The notes under the pieces: generated by a model
Told to the model about the DNA's origin: nothing
Database searches by the model: none
What the model saw: only the letters and a program-made list of their open reading frames with translations
Position numbers and translations under genes: made by a program
Shown here: positions 1-6,897 of the stretch, one piece after another
How the letters are laid out: the number at the start of each line of letters is the position of its first letter
How positions within the stretch are numbered: position 1 is the first letter of the stretch
Assembly: GCA_045588245.1 (NCBI GenBank)
Contig: JAZNDW010000006.1
Location: forward strand, 1 to 11,094
DNA: 11,094 bases
Direction: 5' to 3'
DNA from: DTU064 sp045588245
GTDB taxonomy: Bacteria > Bacillota > Clostridia > Oscillospirales > CAG-272

Positions 1-1
1 C

Positions 2-97
2 TCCGATAAGGGCGGTTGCGGCTCCTCCGTCGGCATGGCAGCAGCTATCGTAACGATCACGTCCGTTCTCGGCACAGCGGTAATTCGCCGCAGATAA
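2..97 (+). CDS. C-terminal end of a surface protein (5' partial)
   Basis: The window opens inside a reading frame of 31 codons that stops with TAA at 95-97. The visible tail reads Lys-Gly-Gly-Cys-Gly-Ser-Ser, then about 17 hydrophobic or small residues (GMAAAIVTITSVLGTAV), then Ile-Arg-Arg-Arg. A Cys-Gly motif followed by one membrane span and a basic end is the layout of C-terminal surface-sorting signals of the kind seen in large secreted proteins of Clostridia and in the Synerg-CTERM/MYXO-CTERM class. The function of the upstream part cannot be seen. The next gene starts 63 bases later with no terminator between, so the two may share a transcript. The sorting-tail reading is inferred from layout only. 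Confidence 0.55.
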   Translation, partial: SDKGGCGSSVGMAAAIVTITSVLGTAVIRRR

Positions 98-160
98 TTA
101 AATTTGATGAGTAAAGGCGAGTGAGCCTTGAAAATAAAAAAATCACAAAGGAGAAGAATT

Positions 161-847
161 ATGAAAAAAATTCTCGCAATCGCGATCGCTGTTATGATGA
201 TCGCAGTTATGTCCGTTTCTGTATTCGCAGCAGACGAAGGCAAGATCTATGCCGTTGATGCTGACTATGCAGGACTTGGCAACATGGATGCTCAGTTCAA
301 GGGCAACGAAGATGATCCCGCAAAGGGATGCCTCGGCCTCGGCCCCGTTTCTCCCGAAACTTCCGCTGACGCTTACATTAAGTTCACTGTTGAAGTTGAA
401 ACAGCAGGTACTTATGAAATCAGCCTCCGCTATGACAGCAAGGCTAAAGACGGTCAGACCAGATGTGCTGATATGATCGTTAACGATGGCGAAAGAATCC
501 ACCTCAACATCGAGCAGCTTGCCGATTGGAACACATACGCTGTTACCACAGAAGAAGTTCACCTTGATGCAGGTGTTAACACCATCTCTCTTGTAAACGT
601 TGAAGGTTTCGACAACAGCACATACAAGGCAATCAACGTTGATTACCTCGCATGGGCACTCGTAGAAGCTGACGCTCCCGCAGGCGGCGAAGGCGAAGGT
701 GCTGGTGAAGGCGAAGGCGCCGGTGAAGGCGAAGGCGCTGGCGAAGGCGCTGGCGAAGGCGACGCTCCTCAGACCGGTTTTGCTACAGTTGCTCTTTGCG
801 TAGTAGCAGCTCTCTCTGCAGGCTACGTTGTTTCCAAGAAGCACTAA
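161..847 (+). CDS. Secreted CBM6/35-like carbohydrate-binding protein with sortase-type anchor
   Basis: A 228-residue protein. I start it at ATG 161 because AAAGGAG (147-153) lies 7 bases upstream; a longer in-frame TTG start at 128 would put charged residues before the signal peptide. Residues 1-23 form a signal peptide (KK, hydrophobic core, VFA-A cleavage). Residues 25-170 look like a beta-sandwich carbohydrate-binding module of the CBM6/CBM35 type: YIKFTVEVETAGTYEISLRY, a central DWNTY, then a strand ending INVDYLAW. Residues 175-200 are a Gly/Glu/Ala repeat linker. Pro203-Gln-Thr-Gly206 followed by a hydrophobic helix and KKH is a variant LPXTG sorting signal, so the protein is probably wall-anchored. 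There is no catalytic domain; the likely role is glycan binding at the cell surface. The fold assignment is by eye. The ligand is unknown. Confidence 0.75.
   Translation: MKKILAIAIAVMMIAVMSVSVFAADEGKIYAVDADYAGLGNMDAQFKGNEDDPAKGCLGLGPVSPETSADAYIKFTVEVETAGTYEISLRYDSKAKDGQTRCADMIVNDGERIHLNIEQLADWNTYAVTTEEVHLDAGVNTISLVNVEGFDNSTYKAINVDYLAWALVEADAPAGGEGEGAGEGEGAGEGEGAGEGAGEGDAPQTGFATVALCVVAALSAGYVVSKKH
683..760 (+). repeat. Gly/Glu/Ala-coding tandem repeat
   Basis: In-frame degenerate 18-base units encode repeated GEGEGA, with shorter GEGA units at the end (residues 175-200). Synonymous third positions differ between units (GGC/GGT, GCT/GCC), so expansion is not perfectly recent. It forms an acidic flexible spacer between the binding domain and the wall anchor. 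Tracts of this sort vary in copy number between strains. Confidence 0.85.
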
Positions 848-862
848 GCTATAAAAAACAAT

Positions 863-888
863 AAAAGCTCCCAATCGGGAGCTTTTTT
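863..888 (+). terminator. Intrinsic terminator after the CBM-like gene
   Basis: A perfect 10-bp stem (863-872 with 877-886) closes an AATC loop. The core is AGCTCCC/GGGAGCT, flanked by an A run on the left and six T residues at 883-888. It lies 15 bases past the stop codon of the CBM-like gene and separates it from the obg block. The A run upstream of the stem could give weak termination on the minus strand too. Confidence 0.9.
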
Positions 889-1066
889 GTTTTATGGGAG
901 AGTTTTAGTGTCGCAAACGTGTGCCGGTGCCTTTCGCGGCTGAGGAAAACTGATTTTTTATCCGAAAAATTATAACCCCTTATCAAAAATGCTCCGAGAT
1001 CATTGCTTTGCGAGTCCACATTCTGCGGCGCGCCGTTCACGGTGCACCGCATTATAAAAAAAGTCC
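889..1066. other. Intergenic gap before obg, no gene seen
   Basis: Apart from the paired palindromes at 1025-1050 I see no gene here. A 74-codon minus-strand frame (849-1073) crosses the terminator and has no recognisable domain, so I do not call it. In many Bacillota obg follows rplU-ysxB-rpmA; here it does not, and a surface-protein gene sits upstream instead. Confidence 0.6.
1025..1050. promoter_or_regulatory. Two tandem 10-bp palindromes upstream of the obg promoter
   Basis: CGGCGCGCCG (1026-1035) and CGGTGCACCG (1040-1049) are each perfect 10-bp palindromes, 4 bases apart, with centres 14 bp apart. As a unit they could also fold into one hairpin (1025-1035 with 1040-1050, TTCA loop) with one C/A mismatch and one G/T wobble. 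No T tract follows on either strand, so this is not a normal terminator. They sit just upstream of the -35 element at 1067 and may bind a regulator; that role is inferred. Confidence 0.4.
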
Positions 1067-1112
1067 TTTTCATTATGCCGTTTTTGTGTTATACTGTAAT
1101 TTAGAATATAAT
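1067..1112 (+). promoter_or_regulatory. Probable promoter(s) of the obg block
   Basis: Two overlapping sigma-A-type promoters fit. The first is TTTTCA (1067-1072), a 17-bp spacer, then TATACT (1090-1095), with the extended -10 dinucleotide TG at 1087-1088. The second is TTGTGT (1084-1089), a 17-bp spacer, then a perfect TATAAT (1107-1112). Either would give a 5' leader of roughly 30-55 bases before the obg ATG at 1152. The ribosome binding site is GTGAGGT (1136-1142), 9 bases from the start codon. Confidence 0.65.
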
Positions 1113-1151
1113 AGGGGTGTGTTGGCACATCCCGAGTGAGGTAAAAACGGT

Positions 1152-2417
1152 ATGTTTATAGATAATGTAACTATCCACGTGAAAGCGGGCGACGGCGGTA
1201 ATGGCTGTGTCTCGTTTCATCGCGAAAAATTTGTCTCCAAAGGCGGTCCCGACGGCGGTGACGGCGGCAGAGGCGGCAACATCGTTTTCAAGGTTGACGA
1301 GGGCACGAACACACTTCTCGCTTTCCGATACAGAAAGAAATTCATCGCCGAAAACGGCGAGGCGGGCAAGCCCGGCAAAATGCACGGCAAGACCGCTGAC
1401 GACTTAATAATCATGGTTCCGATAGGAACCGTCATCCGCAGTGCGACGACGGGTGCCGTCATTCATGATATGTCCGACGGCGAGCCCTACACACTTTGCA
1501 AAGGCGGCAGAGGCGGCTGGGGAAACCGCCACTTTGCAACTCCTACGCGTCAGATCCCCCGTTTTGCCAAAAGCGGTACAAAAGGCGAGGAACGCGACGT
1601 AATCCTTGAACTGAAAATGATCGCGGACGTGGGACTTATCGGTATGCCGAGCGTCGGCAAATCGTCGATACTGTCGCAGATATCGGCGGCAAGACCGAAG
1701 ATCGCGGAATATCACTTCACGACGCTGTCGCCGAATCTCGGCGTCGTTTCGTACGGAGAGGGCGGCTTTGTAGCCGCAGACATTCCCGGACTTATTGAGG
1801 GCGCCGCTGACGGTGCTGGACTCGGACACGAGTTCTTGCGCCACATCGACCGCTGCCGTATGCTCGTTCACGTCGTCGACGTTGCGTCCGTTGAGGGACG
1901 CGATCCCGTTGACGATATCAAAACGATCAACGAGGAACTTCGCCGCTACTCCCCCGAGCTTGCAGAGCGTCCGCAGATCATCGCGGCAAACAAGTGCGAC
2001 GCGCTTGACAGAGAGCTCGTTGACGTTGACCGCTTTGAAGCGTTCGTGCGCGAAAACGGTTGGGAGCTCATCTATATCTCCGCGGCGACCGGCGAGAATA
2101 TAAAGGAGTTTATCAATAAAGTCGGCGCTATGCTTGCCGACCTACCGCCCGTTATCGTTTACGAGCCCGAGGAAGAAGTGCTTCCCGAGATCAAGGGCGT
2201 TGAAACGACGGTTCGCCGCGAAGGCGAAACGTTCATTGTTGAGGGCGAATGGCTCTTTAACCTGCTCGGTCAGGTCAATCCGTACGACCGCGAGTCGCTG
2301 TCCTATTTCGGACGTGTGCTTACGAAATACGGTGTGATCGATCTGCTTGAACAGCACGGATGCAAAAACGGCGACACCGTTTCCATTTATGATTTTGAAT
2401 TTGATTTCGTCAAGTAA
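1152..2417 (+). CDS. obg: Obg-family GTPase (ribosome assembly)
   Basis: A 421-residue protein, close to the usual 420-430 for Bacillota Obg. Residues 1-158 are the Gly-rich Obg fold (DGGNGCVSFHREKFVSKGGP and GGDGGRGGN). The GTPase domain follows: G1 GMPSVGKSS at 164-172, switch threonines in HFTTL near 188-192, G3 DIPG at 210-213 followed by LIEGA, G4 NKCD at 280-283 and G5 SAATG at 310-314. Residues about 345-421 match the Obg C-terminal (OCT) domain (FIVEGEWLFNLL, YFGRVLTKYGV). The family acts in late 50S subunit assembly and stringent-response signalling in the cytoplasm. All G motifs are intact. It is the first gene of the block. Confidence 0.97.
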   Translation: MFIDNVTIHVKAGDGGNGCVSFHREKFVSKGGPDGGDGGRGGNIVFKVDEGTNTLLAFRYRKKFIAENGEAGKPGKMHGKTADDLIIMVPIGTVIRSATTGAVIHDMSDGEPYTLCKGGRGGWGNRHFATPTRQIPRFAKSGTKGEERDVILELKMIADVGLIGMPSVGKSSILSQISAARPKIAEYHFTTLSPNLGVVSYGEGGFVAADIPGLIEGAADGAGLGHEFLRHIDRCRMLVHVVDVASVEGRDPVDDIKTINEELRRYSPELAERPQIIAANKCDALDRELVDVDRFEAFVRENGWELIYISAATGENIKEFINKVGAMLADLPPVIVYEPEEEVLPEIKGVETTVRREGETFIVEGEWLFNLLGQVNPYDRESLSYFGRVLTKYGVIDLLEQHGCKNGDTVSIYDFEFDFVK

Positions 2418-2448
2418 TTGACAATTTAGCATAGGTCAGGTAACTATT

Positions 2449-4188
2449 ATGAAAAAATTAATGCTTGGCAACGAAGCCGTTGCAAGAGGACTTTATGAGG
2501 CGGGCGTGCGCTTTATTTCAAGCTATCCCGGCACTCCCAGCACTGAAATAACGGAATACGCGCCAGGATACGAGCAAATGTACGCCGAATGGGCACCCAA
2601 CGAAAAGGTGGCTTTTGAAGCCGCGTTCGGCGCCGCCATCGGCGGTGGCAGAGCCTTCACGGCGATGAAGCACGTCGGACTCAATGTCGCAGCAGACCCG
2701 CTTTTTGTTTCGTCCTATACGGGAATCAACGCAGGCTTTGTCATCGGCGTTGCCGATGACCCGGGTATGCACTCCTCGCAGAACGAGCAGGACAGCCGCC
2801 ACTACGCGCAGGCGGCGAAGCTTCCCATGGTGGAGCCTTCCGATTCTGAGGAATGTCTGCAGTTTGTGAAGATTGCTTATGATCTTTCCGAAAAATACGA
2901 TATTCCGTTCATTCTCCGTATGTCCACGCGTATCGCGCACTCGCAGAGTGCGGTTACACTGTCCGACCGCGAAAAACGCGACGTATTGCCCTATGAAAAG
3001 AACGCGGCAAAATACGTTATGATGCCCGCAAACGCAAAGGGACGTCACACCGTTCTTGAAGGCAAGCTGTCCGATCTTCGTGAGTACGCGGAATCGACAC
3101 CGCTCAACAGAATCGAGCGCGGTACTGACAGTAAGCTCGGCGTTATCGTTGCGGGAACAACGTACATATACGCAAAGGAAGCGTTCGGTGACAGCGCTTC
3201 GTACCTGAAGCTCGGACTTGTCAATCCGCTTCCCGAAAAGCTTATCCGCGACTTTGCCGCATCCGTTGAAAGGCTCGTCGTTATCGAGGAGCTTGATGCC
3301 GTGATCGAAAATCACGTCAAGGCGCTCGAAATTGCGTGCGACGGCAAAAATATTCTGCCGATCGAGGGCGAATTTTCCTCTGAGCTGATCGCAGAGCGCG
3401 TGCTCGGTGTCAAGCCCGAATATAAGTCACTCAACGAAAAAATGCCTCCGCGTCCGCCCGTGCTTTGCCCGGGCTGTCCACACAGAGGCGTGTTCTATAC
3501 GCTCAAAAAGCTCGGTGTCACCGTCAGCGGTGACATTGGATGCTATACGCTCGGCGCCGTTGCGCCTCTCGCAAGCGTTGATTCGACGCTTTGCATGGGT
3601 GCGTCGATATCGGGACTGCATGGCAGAAACAAGGTCAGAGGTGACGAGGCGAACACCGTTGCCGTTATCGGTGACTCCACGTTCTGTCACTCGGGTATTA
3701 CGGGACTGCTCAACATTGTTTATAACAACGGCAACTCCACCGTTCTCATACTTGATAACCACATCACGGGTATGACGGGACACCAGCAGAATCCCTGCAC
3801 GGGACTCACGCTCAAAAACACTCCCGCACCCGCACTTGATATAGAGAAGCTCTGTGCCGCCGTCGGCGTGCCCGAGGACCACATCAAGGTCGTTGATCCC
3901 AACGATCTGAAAACGCTCGAAGCGACCGTTAAGGCGGAGCTCACGAGCGGCACGCCGTCGGTAATTATCTGCCGCCGTCCGTGCGCGCTGCTCAAAACAG
4001 TGAAGCGCAAAAAGCCGTTTATTATCGACGCGGACAAGTGCCGCGGCTGCACCGCGTGCATGAAGATCGCGTGCCCCGCGATCAGCTTCTCGGATAAGCT
4101 GGCGCACATTGATTCCTCACTCTGTGTCGGATGCGGACTTTGCATGCAGATGTGCCGCTTTGATGCAATCGTAGACTCGGAGGCGTAA
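2449..4188 (+). CDS. iorA: Indolepyruvate:ferredoxin oxidoreductase, alpha subunit
   Basis: A 579-residue, thiamine-diphosphate-dependent subunit. With IorB it oxidatively decarboxylates aryl pyruvates (indolepyruvate, phenylpyruvate) to aryl-acetyl-CoA and reduces ferredoxin, a step of aromatic amino-acid fermentation in anaerobes. The N-terminal domain carries SSYPGTPSTEI (about 24-34) and NEKVAFE, whose Glu is in the expected thiamine-activating region. CPGCPHRG precedes the thiamine-binding motif, which runs from Gly408-Asp-Ser to Leu435-Asp-Asn. Two 4Fe-4S motifs end the protein: Cys531, 534, 537, 542 and Cys559, 562, 565, 569. The C-x4-CP spacing in the first cluster is usual for IorA. 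The start has a modest CAGG Shine-Dalgarno (2437-2440). It lies 31 bases after obg and 5 bases before iorB. Confidence 0.95.
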   Translation: MKKLMLGNEAVARGLYEAGVRFISSYPGTPSTEITEYAPGYEQMYAEWAPNEKVAFEAAFGAAIGGGRAFTAMKHVGLNVAADPLFVSSYTGINAGFVIGVADDPGMHSSQNEQDSRHYAQAAKLPMVEPSDSEECLQFVKIAYDLSEKYDIPFILRMSTRIAHSQSAVTLSDREKRDVLPYEKNAAKYVMMPANAKGRHTVLEGKLSDLREYAESTPLNRIERGTDSKLGVIVAGTTYIYAKEAFGDSASYLKLGLVNPLPEKLIRDFAASVERLVVIEELDAVIENHVKALEIACDGKNILPIEGEFSSELIAERVLGVKPEYKSLNEKMPPRPPVLCPGCPHRGVFYTLKKLGVTVSGDIGCYTLGAVAPLASVDSTLCMGASISGLHGRNKVRGDEANTVAVIGDSTFCHSGITGLLNIVYNNGNSTVLILDNHITGMTGHQQNPCTGLTLKNTPAPALDIEKLCAAVGVPEDHIKVVDPNDLKTLEATVKAELTSGTPSVIICRRPCALLKTVKRKKPFIIDADKCRGCTACMKIACPAISFSDKLAHIDSSLCVGCGLCMQMCRFDAIVDSEA

Positions 4189-4193
4189 AAATT

Positions 4194-4781
4194 ATGAAAA
4201 ACACGAAGAATATACTTATCACGGGTGTCGGCGGACAGGGAACGCTCCTTGCGGCGCGCATTATCGGCGCGGCGGCAACGGCGTCCGGCTACGAAGTAAA
4301 GGTTTCTGAAGTGCACGGAATGTCACAGCGCGGCGGATCCGTTATTACTTACGTTAAATTCGGAAAAGAAGTCCATTCACCCATCATCTGTCGCGGAGAA
4401 GCGGACGTTATCCTTTCTTTTGAAGCACTTGAGGCAGGCAGATACCTGCAGTATCTTGCGCCGAACGGCGTTGTTGTAACGTCAACGCAACAGATCAATC
4501 CCATGCCCGTCGTTTCGGGCGCGATGCAGTATCCGGAAAGCATCATTGAAAAGATCAAAGCAACGGGAGCCCGTGTCATCTATACCGACGCGCTCGGCGC
4601 GGCTGAAAGTGTCGGAAACGCAAAGGCGTCGAACGTCGTTATGATCGGTCTTGCGGCGGCGGAGCTCGGACTTGACGAGGACAAGCTTTTCGAAGCCGTA
4701 AAAGCGTGCGTGCCGCAAAAGGCGCTCGATATCAATATTGCCGCTTTCAACTGCGGACGCGAGCTTGCAAAGGCGGAATGA
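4194..4781 (+). CDS. iorB: Indolepyruvate:ferredoxin oxidoreductase, beta subunit
   Basis: A 195-residue protein of the 2-oxoacid:ferredoxin oxidoreductase gamma/IorB family. It opens with the typical ILITGVGGQGTLLAARIIG (Gly-rich motif at 11-16), followed by SEVHGMSQRGGSVITYVKFG, the most conserved part of the family. It completes the IorA active site and has no iron-sulfur cluster of its own. GGAGG inside the end of iorA (4179-4183) serves as its ribosome binding site, so translation of the two subunits is probably coupled. The adjacent iorA-iorB order is the normal one for this enzyme. Confidence 0.95.
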   Translation: MKNTKNILITGVGGQGTLLAARIIGAAATASGYEVKVSEVHGMSQRGGSVITYVKFGKEVHSPIICRGEADVILSFEALEAGRYLQYLAPNGVVVTSTQQINPMPVVSGAMQYPESIIEKIKATGARVIYTDALGAAESVGNAKASNVVMIGLAAAELGLDEDKLFEAVKACVPQKALDINIAAFNCGRELAKAE

Positions 4782-4784
4782 TCA

Positions 4785-5360
4785 ATGAATAACGGAAAAT
4801 TCGGAGAGATGATCGACTTGCTCGTGACGCAGAAGGAATTTTTGCTCCGTCACGTCAAAACCGGCGGCACCGTTGCCGATTTTACGATGGGCAACGGACA
4901 TGACACGGCATTTTTGTCGCATGCTGTCGGTGAGGAGGGGAAAGTCTATGCTTTTGACGTGCTCCCGGAGGCGATAGAATCGACGAAGAAAACGCTCTCC
5001 GCCGAGGGATGCCCCGACAACGTGACGCTGATACTCGACTCACATTCAAATGCAGACAAATATATAACCGAGCCGATCGACGCGGGAATGTTCAATCTCG
5101 GATTTATGCCCGGCGGCGACCACATGAAGCACACTATGCGCGAAACGACGCTTCCTGCGGTAAAATCCGCGATAGAGATGCTCGCACACGGCGGTGCGCT
5201 CACCGTTGCCGTTTATCCTGGTCACAACGAGGGCGATCTTGAGGGGCGCGAGCTCCGCGAATTTTACGCAACACTTGACCGCCGACGCATTTGCTGTACG
5301 GAGATCAAGATCATCAATTCACCCACAGCACCTTATTTTACACTGATCGAAAAGAAGTAA
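4785..5360 (+). CDS. mnmM: tRNA wobble-uridine methyltransferase, MnmM/YtqB family
   Basis: A 191-residue class I S-adenosylmethionine methyltransferase. Motif I is DFTMGNGHDT at 32-41, and Asp58 ends strand 2 (VYAFDVLP). The family signature NLGFMPGGD lies at 104-112 and YPGHNEG at 144-150; these two mark the YtqB group, formerly annotated as putative rRNA methylase. B. subtilis YtqB has been assigned as MnmM, which methylates the aminomethyl group at tRNA position 34; I transfer that role by family. The gene starts 3 bases after iorB ends, and its stop (TAATG) overlaps the next gene's start, so it sits inside the block. Confidence is high for the family and lower for the exact substrate. 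Confidence 0.88.
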   Translation: MNNGKFGEMIDLLVTQKEFLLRHVKTGGTVADFTMGNGHDTAFLSHAVGEEGKVYAFDVLPEAIESTKKTLSAEGCPDNVTLILDSHSNADKYITEPIDAGMFNLGFMPGGDHMKHTMRETTLPAVKSAIEMLAHGGALTVAVYPGHNEGDLEGRELREFYATLDRRRICCTEIKIINSPTAPYFTLIEKK

Positions 5361-6895
5361 TGAACAATAACAGTAACAACAATCGCCGCATGACGCCCAG
5401 AGAAAGATATTTTGCCGAACAAGCGGCAAAAGAGGAAGAACAGCGTCGGGCTGCAGCGGAAGCAAAACGTGCCGAGGTGGCACGAGCCCGACAGGCGCAG
5501 CTTGCGGCGGAGCGCCGCCGCTATGAGGCGAAAATGCGCCAAAAGCGCGAGCGTGAGCGCAGGGAACGTCAGCACCGCGCACGTATCTTCGGCGGCAGAT
5601 TTATTCTTTTTGCCGTGATGTTTATAATCATTCTTTTTATTACGTTACTCGTAATATTCGTTTCCTTTTCCAAAACGAACAGCGGTATTTTCGGCGGTGA
5701 CAGCGGGGACTATAAGTTTTATTTCCTGACGGGTAATGCTGACGTCGAAACGGCACCGTCATGGAAGCAGAGCGGTAGTGAAACCTTGCGTGACGGTGTG
5801 ATGTACGTTAATTTTTCACAGCTTGCCGATATCGTCGGTATGACGGTCACGGGAAGCGGAGACGAAAGACGGTATATCACCGTTGGTGGCGAGGAAGAAG
5901 TCGTTTTCAACGAGGGAGAAGAGGTCGCACTCGTCAATTCATTCTCCTACCGTATGGAATCGGAGGCAAAATCCGCCGCCGACAATATCTATGTGCCGCT
6001 GTCATTCGTTGCGGATACGATGAGCGGCGTTGAAGTTACACTTGACGAAGAAAAGCATACGGTCACAATATCTTCCGTCAAAGCGGTGCCGACGTTTGTG
6101 ATCAAGCCCGCTGACGAGATACCTCCCGTCTCCGAAGAAGAGGAGTACGGCGACACGACAGTGCCTGACGAAACGGATACAGATACAGATACGGACGTCG
6201 GCACAAACGGTGACGGCGTTCCCGCCGTTGAATTTGTGTCCGACCTTTCCGAGTACGAAAAATACATGGATCCCGAGGACAAAGATGAGTATCTTATACT
6301 CGTCAATGCGTGGAACAAGCTCGGTGAGGATGATATTCCCGACGATCTACAGGACGTTGTCAACACGCGCCAAGACGGCAGAAACACGCAAAAATTGCGG
6401 CTTTACGCCGCAAAAGCGCTCGAAGCGCTTTTCATTGAGCTTTATGCCTGCGGATACGACGACAAGGGACCGACGGGCTACCCCGTTTCGGTTATGAGCG
6501 CGTACCGCTCGTATACGTATCAGAATCAGCTGTTCAACTCCTACGTTGAACGTGAAATGAACGACGATCCTTCGCTCACACGGGCGGAAGCGGAAGCTAT
6601 CACGGAAAAATATTCGGCTCGCCCGGGCACGAGCGAGCATCAGACGGGGCTTTGCATCGATATGCATAATCTTTCCTCCGCGCAAAAAGCGTTCGCCAAA
6701 GAGGAAGCTTATGCATGGCTCGAAGAAAACTGTTGGAAGTTCGGCTTCATTCTCCGTTTCCCCGAAGGGAAAACGGACAAGACGGGTATCACATACGAGC
6801 CGTGGCATTACCGCTACGTCGGCAGATATCACGCATACCGTATACACGAGCTTGATATGTGCCTTGAGGAATATCTTGACTATATAGGGCAGTAA
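5360..6895 (+). CDS. Membrane-anchored VanY-type D-alanyl-D-alanine carboxypeptidase
   Basis: I start this 511-residue protein at the ATG overlapping the mnmM stop (TAATG), which suggests translational coupling because no strong Shine-Dalgarno is visible. Residues 1-75 are highly charged (Arg, Glu, Ala, Gln-rich, probably helical or coiled coil) and cytoplasmic. Residues about 77-103 form one transmembrane helix. Residues about 117-240 resemble the copper-amine-oxidase N-terminal-like (stalk) domain, with two NFSQLADIVG/YVPLSFVADTM-type repeats. An acidic Asp-Thr linker follows near 268-285. Residues about 370-495 are a VanY/DD-peptidase zinc domain: SAYRSY, then SEHQTGLCID with ligands His427 and Asp434, then EPWHYRYVG with Glu480 and His483. 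The likely role is trimming the terminal D-Ala of peptidoglycan stem peptides outside the cell. Involvement in vancomycin resistance is not implied. Confidence 0.88.
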   Translation: MNNNSNNNRRMTPRERYFAEQAAKEEEQRRAAAEAKRAEVARARQAQLAAERRRYEAKMRQKRERERRERQHRARIFGGRFILFAVMFIIILFITLLVIFVSFSKTNSGIFGGDSGDYKFYFLTGNADVETAPSWKQSGSETLRDGVMYVNFSQLADIVGMTVTGSGDERRYITVGGEEEVVFNEGEEVALVNSFSYRMESEAKSAADNIYVPLSFVADTMSGVEVTLDEEKHTVTISSVKAVPTFVIKPADEIPPVSEEEEYGDTTVPDETDTDTDTDVGTNGDGVPAVEFVSDLSEYEKYMDPEDKDEYLILVNAWNKLGEDDIPDDLQDVVNTRQDGRNTQKLRLYAAKALEALFIELYACGYDDKGPTGYPVSVMSAYRSYTYQNQLFNSYVEREMNDDPSLTRAEAEAITEKYSARPGTSEHQTGLCIDMHNLSSAQKAFAKEEAYAWLEENCWKFGFILRFPEGKTDKTGITYEPWHYRYVGRYHAYRIHELDMCLEEYLDYIGQ

Positions 6896-6897
6896 TT

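Noticed and set aside
683..760. Short repeats as a CRISPR array
   Set aside because: The repeats are in-frame codons for Gly, Glu and Ala inside a secreted protein and have no unique spacers.
143..874. Long minus-strand open frame (243 codons) opposite the CBM-like gene
   Set aside because: It is antisense to a gene with a clear signal peptide, ribosome binding site and anchor, and is kept open by that gene's codon pattern. It has no domain and crosses the terminator.
849..1073. Minus-strand frame of 74 codons between the CBM-like gene and obg
   Set aside because: It reads through the intrinsic terminator and the palindromes, and shows no domain or good ribosome binding site.
2418..2423. 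Perfect TTGACA between obg and iorA as an internal promoter
   Set aside because: No acceptable -10 element lies 16-18 bp downstream; the nearest TATTAT is 21 bp away and overlaps the iorA start codon.
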